From: Paramylibacter kogurei
GTDB taxonomy: Bacteria; Pseudomonadota; Alphaproteobacteria; Rhodobacterales; Rhodobacteraceae
Length of the DNA: 64,000 nucleotides
Direction of reading: 5' to 3'
NCBI RefSeq assembly: GCF_002742285.1
Contig: NZ_MDGM01000014.1
Span: 186,001 to 250,000 of the forward strand
Part shown: piece after piece, positions 55,480 to 64,000 of the stretch
Layout: each line of letters begins with the position of its first letter
Numbering within the stretch: the first letter of the stretch is position 1
Translations under genes and position numbers: made by a program
Notes under the pieces: generated by a model
Seen by the model: only the letters and a program-made list of their open reading frames with translations
Told to the model about the DNA's origin: nothing
The model's database searches: none

Positions 55480-55518
55480 TCTACGAAAATAGCATATCTA
55501 GTTGGTATTGGGGACAAA

Positions 55519-56217
55519 ATGGCCAGAATTGCACTTGTTGACGACGATCGGAATATTCTTACCTCTGTTGCGATGATGCTTGAGGCAGAAGGTTATACAG
55601 TTGAAACGTACACTGATGGTTTGCAGGCATGGACCGCACTGTCAAAAGATTTGCCCGATTTGGCGGTGTTGGATATTAAAATGCCGCGTATGGATGGCAT
55701 GGATTTATTGGGACGCTTGCGCCAAATGACGCAAATGCCTGTGATTTTCCTAACCTCCAAAGATGATGAAATTGACGAGGTGCTTGGCCTGCGAATGGGC
55801 GCGGATGACTATATCAAAAAACCGTTTTCGCAACGTTTGTTGTTGGAACGCGTTCGGGTGTTGTTACGCCGTGGTGCCGCTGACGAAGAAGGTACAGAGC
55901 GCGAAGAAAGCGAAGCATTGATCGAACGCGGAAGCTTGATCATGGACCCGTTACGCCATGCAGTGACATGGAAAGGTCAGAATGTTTCCTTAACAGTGAC
56001 GGAATTTATGTTGTTAAAGGCATTGGCCTTGCGCCCCGGTTTTGTAAAAAGCCGAGATCAATTAATGGATGTTGCCTATGATGACCAAGTATATGTGGAC
56101 GATCGTACAATCGATAGCCACATCAAACGATTGCGTAAAAAAATGCGCACGGTTGACGATGATTTTTCTGCGATCGAAACATTGTATGGTATCGGTTATC
56201 GCTATACCGAAAGCTAA
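55519..56217 (+). CDS. chvI: Response regulator ChvI
   Basis: OmpR-type regulator of the alphaproteobacterial envelope/acid-sensing ChvG-ChvI system. 232 residues: receiver domain [20 protein letters not shown] with the phospho-acceptor Asp in [13 protein letters not shown] and Lys in KKPF, then a winged-helix domain ending TLYGIGYRY. First gene of a seven-gene run to the acyltransferase. Confidence 0.95.
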   Translation: MARIALVDDDRNILTSVAMMLEAEGYTVETYTDGLQAWTALSKDLPDLAVLDIKMPRMDGMDLLGRLRQMTQMPVIFLTSKDDEIDEVLGLRMGADDYIKKPFSQRLLLERVRVLLRRGAADEEGTEREESEALIERGSLIMDPLRHAVTWKGQNVSLTVTEFMLLKALALRPGFVKSRDQLMDVAYDDQVYVDDRTIDSHIKRLRKKMRTVDDDFSAIETLYGIGYRYTES

Positions 56218-56246
56218 GCATCATCATGCATGCAAGGATGAATTGA

Positions 56247-57890
56247 TTGTCAGTTGAAGAGCAAGAACCCGTTTCAACCGATGGTTGGCTCGGCGATCCT
56301 GGGCTTCGGTCACAGTATGCTGCGCAGCGGTTTTTCGATTTTCGCGGATTCGCGTTAACACGGCGGATATTTCTATCTGCTACGGTCGCGATTTCGTTAT
56401 TATTCTTGGGCGCATTAATTATGTGGCAAACCCAAGATGATTCAATTGCGCTAAAGAAAGAAAATCTGTTGGTGCAATCAGAATTGATTGCAAAGTTGGT
56501 GTCATTTGACGCCGCAGAGGATCGTGCATCGGCCAATATGGTTTCGCGGCTGCAAGCGGCATCACAAAATGTGCCAGCCCTTGACGAAGTCGAGATCAGC
56601 ATTTTCACCGCAGAGGGTATTTTAGTGTCGCAAAAAGCGGCGCAAAAACTTTCGACTGCGGATGCAAACGGAGAACCAGATGCCGTGCGATTGGGTTTCA
56701 TCGAAAGCATTGTCCAGTTTATCAATCGATTTGGCGGGCGACTTGGCCCGCGTGATAATACGGATTTTTCGGCAATCGTTGCCAGTGCTGCTCTTGAGGG
56801 TGAAACGGGTTTGATGTCTGCAACTTCGCAGGATGGTTTGGCATTAATGGGGGCGGGTTATCCAATCACATTTGAAAACAATGCGGTTGGCGCGGTCGTT
56901 TTGAATGTACCACCTGGATTGTTGGAATTAACCGGGAACAGTTTTCGCAATGGGTTGTTCGTATTTTATATCTTAAGCCTGTTGTTGGCAGTTGTGTTTT
57001 CATATTTGGTGGCGCGCACCATTTCGAACCCACTTTTCGATTTGGCACGTGCAGCGGAAATTGGCAAAACTGCGCAACTAGGCGATGAAGAAACTGCTCA
57101 AAGTTTGATCCCTGATCTGGCCGGTCGACAAGATGCAATTGGGCGTTTGTCCGCTGCGATGCGTGAAATGATCAATGCATTGTATGATCGGATTGATACC
57201 AACGAACGCTTTGCCGCGGATGTTGTTCATGAGATTAAAAATCCGCTGGCATCAATGCGATCTGCGGTTGAAACATTGCGCATTGCCAAAGACGGCCCCA
57301 AACGCACAGAGCTATTGAATGTTTTAGAGCACGATGTGCAACGACTGGACCGCATGGTGTCCGATATTTCAAACGCATCGCGACTTGATGGCGAGCTGGT
57401 GAACGAAGAAACATCTGAATTTGATCTGACATTAATGTTGCAACGCATCACCGAATTTTTGGCGATGGAAGGCAAAGAAAAAGGTGTTGAACTGATCTGG
57501 TCAAAACCGTCCAAGCCAATCATGTTCGATGGGCTAGAAGAAAGACTCGCACAGGTTTTTGTAAACCTAGTCACCAACGCGATTTCGTTTTGCGGTGAGG
57601 GTGACGCAGTGCGTGTTTGGGCACGCATTCGACAAAACCGTATTTTGGTCGTGGTCGAAGACACTGGTATCGGTATCCCCGAAGAAAGCTTACAGAAAAT
57701 TTTCCGCCGCTTTTATTCTCAACGCCCGGAGAAAAGTTTTGGCAACCATTCGGGTCTTGGGCTTGCCATATCACAACAAATTGTAGAGGCGCATGGCGGT
57801 GTTATCTGGGCTGAAAATATCCATGATGATGGCGACGAGGTTGGCGCGGATCCGATTGGCGCAAGGTTCATCGTTGGACTACCCTTGTGA
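56247..57890 (+). CDS. chvG: Sensor histidine kinase ChvG
   Basis: 547 residues. A helix near 45-67 (RRIFLSATVAISLLFLGALIMW), a large periplasmic sensor of about 180 residues, a second helix (NGLFVFYILSLLLAVVFSYLVA), HAMP, then HisKA with the phosphorylated His in FAADVVHEIKNPLASMR and the ATPase motifs NLVTNAISF, EDTGIGIPEE and HSGLGLAIS. TTG start with AAGGATG upstream. Overlaps the hprK-like gene by GTGA. Confidence 0.94.
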   Translation: MSVEEQEPVSTDGWLGDPGLRSQYAAQRFFDFRGFALTRRIFLSATVAISLLFLGALIMWQTQDDSIALKKENLLVQSELIAKLVSFDAAEDRASANMVSRLQAASQNVPALDEVEISIFTAEGILVSQKAAQKLSTADANGEPDAVRLGFIESIVQFINRFGGRLGPRDNTDFSAIVASAALEGETGLMSATSQDGLALMGAGYPITFENNAVGAVVLNVPPGLLELTGNSFRNGLFVFYILSLLLAVVFSYLVARTISNPLFDLARAAEIGKTAQLGDEETAQSLIPDLAGRQDAIGRLSAAMREMINALYDRIDTNERFAADVVHEIKNPLASMRSAVETLRIAKDGPKRTELLNVLEHDVQRLDRMVSDISNASRLDGELVNEETSEFDLTLMLQRITEFLAMEGKEKGVELIWSKPSKPIMFDGLEERLAQVFVNLVTNAISFCGEGDAVRVWARIRQNRILVVVEDTGIGIPEESLQKIFRRFYSQRPEKSFGNHSGLGLAISQQIVEAHGGVIWAENIHDDGDEVGADPIGARFIVGLPL

Positions 57891-58318
57891 AGTCAGATAT
57901 TTCAACGGGCTTGGTTCATGCAACCTGTGTGACGTTAAACGGTTTTGGCGTTTTGATTGTCGGAAAATCGGGCGCTGGAAAATCACAACTCGGGCTTGCC
58001 TTGATGGGGTTGGGCGCACAGTTGGTAGGGGACGATCAAGTTGAGGTTTTCGCGACAGACACGAATGTGTTTGCAAAACCTGCCCCTAATATTCAAGGAA
58101 TGATCGAAGCACGAAATCTTGGGATTTTGAATGCAAATTTCGCACCTCAAACCACAATAAATCTGGTTGTTGATTTGTCCGAGAGTGAATCCGAACGTAT
58201 GCCACAAAAACACAAAACAGTGATTGCAGGTCACACTCTTGAAATTGTGTACGGCCAAGATATTCCAAATCTGCATTTTGCAGTTTATCAATGGATGCAG
58301 GCGGGTCGCCGCCACTAG
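57887..58318 (+). CDS. hprK: Short HPr kinase/phosphorylase (C-terminal domain type)
   Basis: 143 residues, the catalytic half only, as usual in alphaproteobacteria. P-loop LIVGKSGAGKSQLGLALM; Asp pair VGDDQVEV; and the HprK signature GMIEARNLGILN (catalytic-type E-x-R). Acts on Ser of HPr. GTG start in the chvG stop. Its likely substrate HPr is four genes downstream. Confidence 0.92.
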   Translation: MKSDISTGLVHATCVTLNGFGVLIVGKSGAGKSQLGLALMGLGAQLVGDDQVEVFATDTNVFAKPAPNIQGMIEARNLGILNANFAPQTTINLVVDLSESESERMPQKHKTVIAGHTLEIVYGQDIPNLHFAVYQWMQAGRRH

Positions 58319-58332
58319 GATAAAGGTCAGAT

Positions 58333-59211
58333 ATGAAATCTGTTGGTGCCGTAACAAATATTGTTCTGGTCACTGGGCCATCGGGTGCAGGGCGTAGCAC
58401 TGCGATAAACGCATTCGAAGATATGGGATACGAAACCATCGAAAACATGCCGTTAGCATTGGTGCCACGCTTGTTTCATGGGCCAGCATCAGGGCGCGAT
58501 ATTGCACTGGGTATGGATGTTCGCACACGAGATTTTAGCGTCAAAGGTGTAATGGATATCATGGATCTGATCCGTGAAAAGGAAGACTTTACCTGTACCT
58601 TATTTTACGTGAATTGTTCATCTGATGTATTGTTGCGCCGCTTTAGCGAAACACGCAGACGTCACCCATTGTTACCAAGCGATACGCCCAAAGCAGGGAT
58701 AGATGCAGAGAAGGATTTGCTGCAGTTATTGAAAAATCGCGCAGACGCCTTAATTAACACATCAGAATTGACCCCGCATGATCTACGCGACGAAATTAAT
58801 CGATTGTTCGCAGGCGAAAGCGGCGCGACATTGGCGGTTAATCTTCAATCGTTTTCATACAAACGCGGCGTTCCACGCGGCATTGATATGGTTTTGGATT
58901 GTCGGTTTTTGCGAAACCCATATTGGGATGAATCGTTGCGGGGAAAAACTGGGCTTGATCAAGAAGTGCGCTCATATGTGCAAGCAGATGAACGCTATGA
59001 TCAATTTTTTGACCAAGTCGTGAACATGGCGGAATTGTTGTTGCCCGCATACCGCGAAGAGGGCAAGTCGCATTTCACCATAGGTTTAGGCTGTACGGGT
59101 GGCCAACATCGTTCCGTCACTTTGACGGAAGAATTGGCGAATACCCTTGCAAAAAAAGGATGGCAGGTGTCTATACGCCATCGGGAAATGGAACGGCGCA
59201 ACGCGAATTAG
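58333..59211 (+). CDS. rapZ: RNase adapter protein RapZ
   Basis: 292 residues. P-loop VTGPSGAGRSTAINAFEDMG, Walker B LGMDVRTRDF, and the C-terminal GCTGGQHRSVTLTEEL of the RapZ RNA-binding domain. In enterobacteria RapZ controls glmS via small RNAs; in alphaproteobacteria the target is not known. AGGATAAAGG upstream of the ATG. Confidence 0.95.
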   Translation: MKSVGAVTNIVLVTGPSGAGRSTAINAFEDMGYETIENMPLALVPRLFHGPASGRDIALGMDVRTRDFSVKGVMDIMDLIREKEDFTCTLFYVNCSSDVLLRRFSETRRRHPLLPSDTPKAGIDAEKDLLQLLKNRADALINTSELTPHDLRDEINRLFAGESGATLAVNLQSFSYKRGVPRGIDMVLDCRFLRNPYWDESLRGKTGLDQEVRSYVQADERYDQFFDQVVNMAELLLPAYREEGKSHFTIGLGCTGGQHRSVTLTEELANTLAKKGWQVSIRHREMERRNAN

Positions 59212-59237
59212 CTGCGCGAAAGACAGGAGTTTCCGGC

Positions 59238-59633
59238 TTGATTGGAGTCGTGATCGTAGGACATGGTCGTTTAGCAGAAGAATATCTTCTGGCGATTCAG
59301 CATGTTATGGGAAAACAAGAAGGCATCTGCGCCATTTCAATCGCTGCGGAATGTGATCGCGCAGGGAAACAAGCCGAAATTTGCAAAGCAGCCGATTCTG
59401 TTGATGAAGGCGAAGGTGTGGTTGTTGTCACCGATATGTTTGGTGGATCACCATCCAATTTGTCGATGAAGGCGTGCGATTGTGCGGATCGTCGTATTTT
59501 ATATGGCGCAAACCTGCCAATGCTGCTTAAATTGGTGAAATCGCGTGGATTGCCAATTGAAAGCGCGCTAAAGGCCGCAATGGATGCTGGTCGTAAATAC
59601 ATCAATACCTGCAGTGGTCACGCGGGAATATAA
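59238..59633 (+). CDS. PTS EIIA component, mannose-type
   Basis: 131 residues; IGVVIVGHGRLAEEYLLAI carries the phospho-acceptor His, and VVTDMFGGSPSNLSMKA is family-typical. Acts as a regulatory PTS protein; no sugar permease or EIIB/C is here. I chose the TTG at 59238 because AGGAG lies 8 bp upstream and the domain begins directly; a longer frame from 59160 overlaps rapZ. Confidence 0.88.
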   Translation: MIGVVIVGHGRLAEEYLLAIQHVMGKQEGICAISIAAECDRAGKQAEICKAADSVDEGEGVVVVTDMFGGSPSNLSMKACDCADRRILYGANLPMLLKLVKSRGLPIESALKAAMDAGRKYINTCSGHAGI

Positions 59634-59647
59634 CAACAGGCGGGTAT

Positions 59648-59914
59648 GTGAATATCGAACTTGAGATTATAAATGAAAAGGGTTTGCACGCCCGTGCGTC
59701 TGCAAAATTTGTGGAAACTGTTGAATCCTTTGATGCCAACGCAACCGTCACCAAAGACGGGATGTCCGTTTCGGGCGATTCCATCATGGGCTTGATGATG
59801 CTTGCCGCCGCCCGTGGTAGTACGATACAAGTAGAGACCGAAGGCGCAGCAGCCGAAGAACTTGCTCAAGCGATCAAAGCACTTGTCGAAGATTTCTTTG
59901 GCGAAGGTCGATAA
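59648..59914 (+). CDS. ptsH: Phosphocarrier protein HPr
   Basis: 88 residues with the PTS phospho-His in KGLHARASAKF and the regulatory Ser in SGDSIMGLMML, the target of the upstream HPr kinase. GTG start. EI is not in the window. One base separates it from the acyltransferase. Confidence 0.95.
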   Translation: MNIELEIINEKGLHARASAKFVETVESFDANATVTKDGMSVSGDSIMGLMMLAAARGSTIQVETEGAAAEELAQAIKALVEDFFGEGR

Positions 59915-59915
59915 A

Positions 59916-60782
59916 ATGGATATGCGGCATAATATCGAAAAAGAACAACCCTATAAGGATGTTTTGTATGACCGGTCAGAATTGACTTATGCAAATTCAT
60001 TCCCTGAATGGTACAAGCGATTGTTTATCAAAACAGTCGAAGCAATTACTGCGCGCTATCCTTTGTTAATGCGCATGCGTCGTTGGGAACGTCGCAAAAA
60101 CAAAAATCCCGATTTCTGGGTTTCCGTGATGGAAGAGATGGAAATCGACATCATGGTAACAGATGACGATCTGGCGCGCATACCCAAAACGGGTTCGCTG
60201 GTTGTTGTCTGCAACCATCCCCACGGATTGGTTGATGGATTGGTGATTGCTTGGCTGCTTTCGCGTGTTCGCCAAGATTTTCGAATTATGGCGCGTGCGT
60301 TGTTGAATGGGGTTGAAGCGGCGGAAAAAAATCTTTTGTCGGTCAGCTTTCCCCACGAAGAAGACTCTGTTCGCAAAAATCTAAATACCCGCAAAGAGGC
60401 GTTGAGCTCCGTCAAAGACGGACATTGCATTGCCGTTTTCCCCGCGGGTACGGTTTCCACAAGCCAAACAGCATTTGGCCCTGTGGTAGAGGCTGAATGG
60501 GGAACGTTTACATCAAAATTAATCCGCCAGACAGACACTGTTGTTTTGCCAATCTATTTCCCTGGTTCAAATTCGCGCGCATTTCAAATTGCAAACCGCA
60601 TTTCGCATCTGACACGTCAAAGCTTGTTGATGTATGAAATCAAACGATCACTTGGTCGCCCACAAAAACCGATTATTGGGACACCGATTGGGCGTGATGT
60701 ATTGGATAAATATAAAACGGATGGCGAAGGATTGATGGCATATCTTCGCGATGAAACCTTAGCATTGAAAAAGAACGCTTAA
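59916..60782 (+). CDS. Lysophospholipid acyltransferase family protein
   Basis: 288 residues. The acyltransferase motif is VCNHPHGLVDGLVIAWLL, followed by AVFPAGTVSTSQ and LPIYFPGSNSRAFQIANR, a pattern seen in hemolysin-like/OlsA-related acyltransferases. ATG 59916 (or 59922) directly follows ptsH; an upstream frame inside ptsH is unlikely. Placed at the end of the ChvGI-PTS run, suggesting a lipid output. Substrate unknown (ornithine lipid or phospholipid). Confidence 0.85.
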   Translation: MDMRHNIEKEQPYKDVLYDRSELTYANSFPEWYKRLFIKTVEAITARYPLLMRMRRWERRKNKNPDFWVSVMEEMEIDIMVTDDDLARIPKTGSLVVVCNHPHGLVDGLVIAWLLSRVRQDFRIMARALLNGVEAAEKNLLSVSFPHEEDSVRKNLNTRKEALSSVKDGHCIAVFPAGTVSTSQTAFGPVVEAEWGTFTSKLIRQTDTVVLPIYFPGSNSRAFQIANRISHLTRQSLLMYEIKRSLGRPQKPIIGTPIGRDVLDKYKTDGEGLMAYLRDETLALKKNA

Positions 60783-60784
60783 AA

Positions 60785-60812
60785 AAAGACCCGCTCAATG
60801 GCGGGTCTTTTC
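60785..60812. terminator. Bidirectional intrinsic terminator
   Basis: Perfect 10-bp stem AAAGACCCGC/GCGGGTCTTT (60785-60794 with 60801-60810), six-base loop. A-run before and T's after let it serve both the acyltransferase and the converging etfA. Confidence 0.9.
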
Positions 60813-60830
60813 AATTCATGTGCTTAAAAA

Positions 60831-61757
60831 TTACAGCGCTTTTGTCAGCTCTGGAACCGCATCAAACAAATCTGCAACCAAACCATAATCCGCAACTTGG
60901 AAAATTGGTGCTTCTTCGTCTTTGTTGATGGCAACGATGACTTTGGAATCTTTCATACCAGCCAAGTGTTGGATTGCGCCAGAAATACCCACAGCAACGT
61001 AAAGCTCTGGTGCAACAACTTTGCCTGTTTGGCCAACTTGCCAATCGTTTGGTGCATAACCTGAATCCACCGCAGCACGTGATGCGCCAACAGCAGCACC
61101 AAGTTTGTCGGCCAAGGCTTCGATGATTGCAAAGTCCTCTTCGGAACCAACACCGCGGCCACCTGATACAACGATTTTCGCTGATGTTAGCTCTGGGCGA
61201 TCAGATTCTTGAACCTTGTCTTCAACCCATTCGGACAGGCCTGGGTTTGCAGTTGCTGAAATTGTTTCAACTGATGCAGAGCCACCTTCAGATGCGGCAT
61301 CATAACCAGCGGTCCGCACAGACAGAACCTTTTTGGCATCTGCGGATTTCACAGTTTGAATTGCGTTCCCTGCGTAAATCGGGCGCTCGAATGTGTCGGC
61401 GTCTACAACACCCATCACATCTGAAATCACCATAACGTCCAACAATGCCGCCACGCGTGGCAAAATGTTTTTCGCACTTGCTGTTGATGGACCAACGATG
61501 TGGTCATAATCACCAGCCAAAGAAACGATCAAATCTGCGATTGGCTCAGCTAGGCCATTGCCATATGCCGCGTCATCCGCACAAAGAACTTTGGCAACGC
61601 CATCCAATTTTGCAGCAGCTTCTGCTGCATCTGAACATCCAGCGGATGCACAAAGGATTGTTACATCACCCAATTCTTTTGCTGCGCTCAACGCTTTTGC
61701 GGTTTGGTCGATTGAAATTTCGCCACCCACGATTTCTGCTAGTAGAAGTACAGCCAT
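60831..61757 (-). CDS. etfA: Electron transfer flavoprotein subunit alpha
   Basis: FAD-binding half of ETF, accepting electrons from acyl-CoA and other dehydrogenases. 308 residues; C-terminal FAD motif [14 protein letters not shown], then [30 protein letters not shown] and [24 protein letters not shown]. Shares TAATG with etfB. Its acceptor, ETF-QO, is at 13.7-15.3 kb. Confidence 0.97.
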   Translation of the reverse strand: MAVLLLAEIVGGEISIDQTAKALSAAKELGDVTILCASAGCSDAAEAAAKLDGVAKVLCADDAAYGNGLAEPIADLIVSLAGDYDHIVGPSTASAKNILPRVAALLDVMVISDVMGVVDADTFERPIYAGNAIQTVKSADAKKVLSVRTAGYDAASEGGSASVETISATANPGLSEWVEDKVQESDRPELTSAKIVVSGGRGVGSEEDFAIIEALADKLGAAVGASRAAVDSGYAPNDWQVGQTGKVVAPELYVAVGISGAIQHLAGMKDSKVIVAINKDEEAPIFQVADYGLVADLFDAVPELTKAL

Positions 61758-62518
61758 TAGATAACCCCCGCTTCGTCTTTGAGTTTTGCAACCAATTCGG
61801 CAACATCGGCAACCTTAACACCTGCGGCGCGTTCGGCTGGTTCTGTTGTTTTTACAACGCTAAGGCGCGGTGCAACATCTACACCCAGATCAGCCGCTGT
61901 TTTTGTATCAAGCGGTTTTTTCTTGGCTTTCATGATGTTTGGCAATGATGCGTAACGTGGTTCGTTCAAACGCAAATCAACGGTAACGATGGCGGGCATC
62001 TTTACCTTGATGGTTTGCAAACCGCCGTCTACTTCACGTGTGACCGTGGCGCTATCGCCATCCACATTGATTTCAGATGCGAATGTTGCTTGTGACCAGC
62101 CCAACAATGCGGACAACATTTGACCGGTTGCGTTCATGTCATTGTCGATTGCTTGTTTACCGCACAAAACCAAACCTGGGTTTTCTTCTGCGATAACTGC
62201 TTTCAACAACTTTGCAACGGCCAATGGTTCGATATCGGTGTGAACGTCATCCGCTGCATTTACCAAAATCGCACGATCCGCGCCCATCGCTAATGCGGTG
62301 CGCAATGTTTCTTGGGATTTCTCGATGCCGATGGAAACAACAACGATTTCGTCAACTTTGCCAGCCTCTTTCATGCGAATTGCTTCTTCGACAGCAATCT
62401 CATCAAATGGGTTCATGGACATTTTCACATTGGCGAGATCAACGCCGCTGCCGTCTGCTTTTACGCGGACTTTCACGTTATAATCGATCACGCGTTTAAC
62501 AGGTACAAGCACCTTCAT
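61757..62518 (-). CDS. etfB: Electron transfer flavoprotein subunit beta
   Basis: AMP-binding half of ETF. 253 residues: [19 protein letters not shown], the beta signature [22 protein letters not shown] near the C-terminal third. Strong ribosome site GAGGAGAT 7 bp before the ATG. First gene of etfBA. Confidence 0.97.
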   Translation of the reverse strand: MKVLVPVKRVIDYNVKVRVKADGSGVDLANVKMSMNPFDEIAVEEAIRMKEAGKVDEIVVVSIGIEKSQETLRTALAMGADRAILVNAADDVHTDIEPLAVAKLLKAVIAEENPGLVLCGKQAIDNDMNATGQMLSALLGWSQATFASEINVDGDSATVTREVDGGLQTIKVKMPAIVTVDLRLNEPRYASLPNIMKAKKKPLDTKTAADLGVDVAPRLSVVKTTEPAERAAGVKVADVAELVAKLKDEAGVI

Positions 62519-62660
62519 AAGCGTATCTCCTCACGATTTTAGCCAAAGATGCCCCTTGGCCAAGTAATACGAGGAAAGATGTAGCCAATATGTGCAGCGA
62601 CGAAAAGGTCAAAAAGGACGCAGAAAGGCTGGAATACGCCGCGTTATTCGTCCGCTTGCG
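62519..62660. promoter_or_regulatory. Gap between adenosyltransferase gene and etfB
   Basis: 142 bp with no supported gene; it carries the etfB ribosome site and must hold the etfBA promoter unless transcription reads through from the adenosyltransferase gene. No clear terminator is seen. Confidence 0.4.
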
Positions 62661-63233
62661 CTATCGGTTTGCGCCCGGAACCCACAAAACATCGTTTTCA
62701 CCGGTGTTATTGGCGATTCTTCCTGCAACAAAAAACCAATCCGAAAGACGGTTCAGATATTTCACCGCAACGGTATTTATATCTTCGATCGTTGCCAATT
62801 CCACCGCCATACGTTCAGCGCGGCGCGATACCGTGCGACACAGATGGAGATGAGCAGCAAGCGCAGTGCCCCCTGGCAGAATAAAACTTTTCAACGGTTG
62901 AAGCTCAGCGTTCATCGCGTCGATTTCCGATTCAAGCCGTTCAACTTGGCTTTCGATTATCCGCAATGGTGGGTATTCAGCATCGGCATCATTGGCCATA
63001 TTTGGGCGGCATAAATCTGCGCCCAGATCAAACAGATCGTTTTGAATGCGCGACAACCCTGCATCTAGATCACCGCTCGCATGTAAACGCGCCATGCCAA
63101 CGGTGGCATTGGTTTCATCAACCGTGCCGTATGTGGATACGCGCAAACTATGTTTGGCAACGCGTGTTTGATCGCCAAGCGCTGTTTCGCCCTTGTCACC
63201 GGTTTTGGTGTAAATTTTGCTGAGCGTGACCAT
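62661..63233 (-). CDS. Cob(I)alamin adenosyltransferase, PduO type
   Basis: Makes adenosylcobalamin from cob(I)alamin and ATP. 190 residues from ATG 63233 (MVTLSKIYTKTGDKGETALGD, the ATP-binding N-terminus); SRRAERMAVELATIEDIN and YLNRLSDWFFVAGRIAN close the active site. A longer frame to 63314 overlaps the upstream gene and is not favoured. Follows the twin-TM gene almost directly. Confidence 0.93.
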   Translation of the reverse strand: MVTLSKIYTKTGDKGETALGDQTRVAKHSLRVSTYGTVDETNATVGMARLHASGDLDAGLSRIQNDLFDLGADLCRPNMANDADAEYPPLRIIESQVERLESEIDAMNAELQPLKSFILPGGTALAAHLHLCRTVSRRAERMAVELATIEDINTVAVKYLNRLSDWFFVAGRIANNTGENDVLWVPGANR

Positions 63234-63235
63234 GG

Positions 63236-63439
63236 TTATGCGTTTGCGCTGGATCGAATGATTGCATAAATCACGATCATGATCACGGCGATTGCTTGTA
63301 AAATAATGCGCCACCGCATGATTTTATTGGCGTATTTACGGTTGAATTCGCCGCCACTTGTGAATGACCCAAGCCCCAGCATCAACACAGCCAAAACAGC
63401 CAAGCAGGCAATGATTATAAGATAGTAAAAACCAGACAT
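63236..63439 (-). CDS. Twin-TM (HIG1-like) small membrane protein
   Basis: 67 residues, two helices (YYLIIIACLAVLAVLMLGLGSF and IILQAIAVIMIVIYAII) joined by SGGEFNRKYANKIMRWR, which resembles the HIG1 motif seen in respiratory-complex assembly factors. Ends 2 bp before the adenosyltransferase start, so they are co-transcribed. Role unknown here. Confidence 0.82.
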   Translation of the reverse strand: MSGFYYLIIIACLAVLAVLMLGLGSFTSGGEFNRKYANKIMRWRIILQAIAVIMIVIYAIIRSSANA

Positions 63440-63472
63440 CGGAATTTCCTCGTTTGTGGGATCAACCCTATC

Positions 63473-64000
63473 TTAAACCTTTGCGAAAACCCAGTCCATC
63501 GCGCGGGTTGGTAGAATACGTCGCAGGATCGATGCAACATAGGTCGGCGTCGTCACATAATACCGTGGGCGCGGGCGTTTTGATTCCAATGCATGGATTA
63601 ACTTTGCCGTTACCGCGCTGGGTGGTAATTCACCTTTGTCTGGTGTGGGATTTTCAACGTAAAGGCGTGGCATCAATTCGCGTTCATACAATTTGCGCGC
63701 CGATGAATTTTCCCAATCAATCCATTTTTCAAAATGGGGTTGGGCGTTTACGCGAATGTCTGTCGTAATGGGGCCTGGTTCGATCAATATAATATCTACG
63801 GGTTGGCGATACAGCTCCAAGCGCATGGTGTCGGTCAAACCTTCCATTGCGAATTTTGTTGAATTGTATGCCCCCCGGGCTCGCATCGCAGCGATACCCA
63901 GTACGGATGAACAATTGATAATGCGTCCATGACCTTGGGCCAACATGGTAGGCAAGATTTGATTGATCAAATCAAAATACCCAAACAGATTTGTTTCAAA
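63473..64000 (-). CDS. Short-chain dehydrogenase/reductase, 5'-truncated
   Basis: C-terminal portion (176 residues visible; frame stays open to the window edge). Catalytic Ser of the INCSSVLGI stretch, YNSTK (YxxxK), and EPGPITTDI after it are classic SDR features. The N-terminal NAD(P) motif is outside. The long C-terminal extension (about 110 residues after YxxxK) fits the SDR subgroup with variable tail. Substrate unknown. Confidence 0.9.
   Translation of the reverse strand, partial: FETNLFGYFDLINQILPTMLAQGHGRIINCSSVLGIAAMRARGAYNSTKFAMEGLTDTMRLELYRQPVDIILIEPGPITTDIRVNAQPHFEKWIDWENSSARKLYERELMPRLYVENPTPDKGELPPSAVTAKLIHALESKRPRPRYYVTTPTYVASILRRILPTRAMDWVFAKV

Larger units (their letters stand above)
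55209..55518. promoter_or_regulatory. Divergent control region between pckA and chvI
   Basis: 310 bp without a gene. It holds, from left to right, a stem-loop in the pckA 5' untranslated region (55225-55243), a perfect 12-bp palindrome (55408-55419), and an 8-bp inverted repeat with a 5-bp gap (55459-55479). Together they suggest separate control of the two divergent units; no confident -35/-10 pair is assigned. Confidence 0.6.

Noticed and set aside
1..64000. Search for tRNA/rRNA genes, CRISPR arrays, insertion sequences, integrases and toxin-antitoxin pairs
   Set aside because: No cloverleaf-like stretch, direct-repeat array, transposase or small paired genes could be supported in the intergenic gaps.

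Overview
The window reads as ordinary housekeeping chromosome of an alphaproteobacterium, most likely a Rhodobacterales (roseobacter-like) lineage with moderate, AT-leaning base composition. Pointers are the ChvI-ChvG / short HPr kinase / RapZ / EIIA / HPr cluster, lysA next to a TIGR02302 (DUF4175) protein, tandem peptide deformylases before fmt, a speF-like leader in front of a PLP ornithine decarboxylase, and several small DUF families typical of the group (DUF1491, DUF2007, DUF2062, DUF3429). Genes are tightly packed, with many ATGA/TAATG overlaps. I see no tRNA, rRNA, CRISPR array, insertion sequence, prophage or integrase. Species cannot be named from the sequence alone.

Layout. 1-5.9 kb: 3' part of pheT, a secreted RTX metalloprotease behind a 36-bp dyad, ornithine decarboxylase with a structured leader, mscL and a DCC-family protein. 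5.9-8.7 kb: alanine dehydrogenase divergent from its probable Lrp/AsnC regulator, then azlCD. 8.8-12 kb: a molybdenum-enzyme operon (fdhD-mobA-mobB-moeA). 12-20.2 kb: a membrane protein, greA, ETF-ubiquinone oxidoreductase, a TPR protein, ispE, a polyprenyl diphosphate synthase, DUF2007, an rRNA/tRNA-type methyltransferase and a YdcH-like protein. 20.3-25.4 kb: EAL phosphodiesterase, tag, an AhpD-like and a VOC protein, sterol-desaturase family, rluE-type pseudouridine synthase and a TlpA-like thioredoxin.

25.4-38.3 kb: argH, a 31-residue LptM-like lipoprotein, lysA and the TIGR02302 protein form one run; a ZitP-like zinc-finger membrane protein is divergent from ftsE-ftsX-plsC-PPOX; then accA, an L,D-transpeptidase and a MalY-type lyase. 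38.4-53.6 kb: def, a degenerate def, fmt, a small membrane protein, rnhA, a methyltransferase, DUF3429, ispH, a NYN-domain protein, folK, rpoZ, rsh (ppGpp), DUF2062, pdxJ-acpS-lepB-rnc-era-DUF1491-recO, a glycosylase-like protein and a META lipoprotein. 53.6-64 kb: pckA divergent from chvI-chvG-hprK-rapZ-EIIA-HPr-acyltransferase, then (minus strand) a partial SDR gene, a twin-TM protein, cobalamin adenosyltransferase and etfB-etfA.

How the parts fit: the window carries envelope and division functions (ftsEX, ZitP-like, L,D-transpeptidase, lipid acyltransferases, LptM-like, ChvGI), carbon/nitrogen-state sensing (PTS proteins, RapZ, Rsh, pckA) and the ETF electron route (etfAB plus ETF-QO). No clearly new multi-gene system stands out. 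The best candidates for novelty are single elements: the dyad before the protease, the catalytically degenerate second deformylase, the tiny lipoprotein between argH and lysA, the ZitP-like/ftsEX arrangement, the Gln/Gly-rich TIGR02302 protein and the paired symmetrical sites between pckA and chvI.
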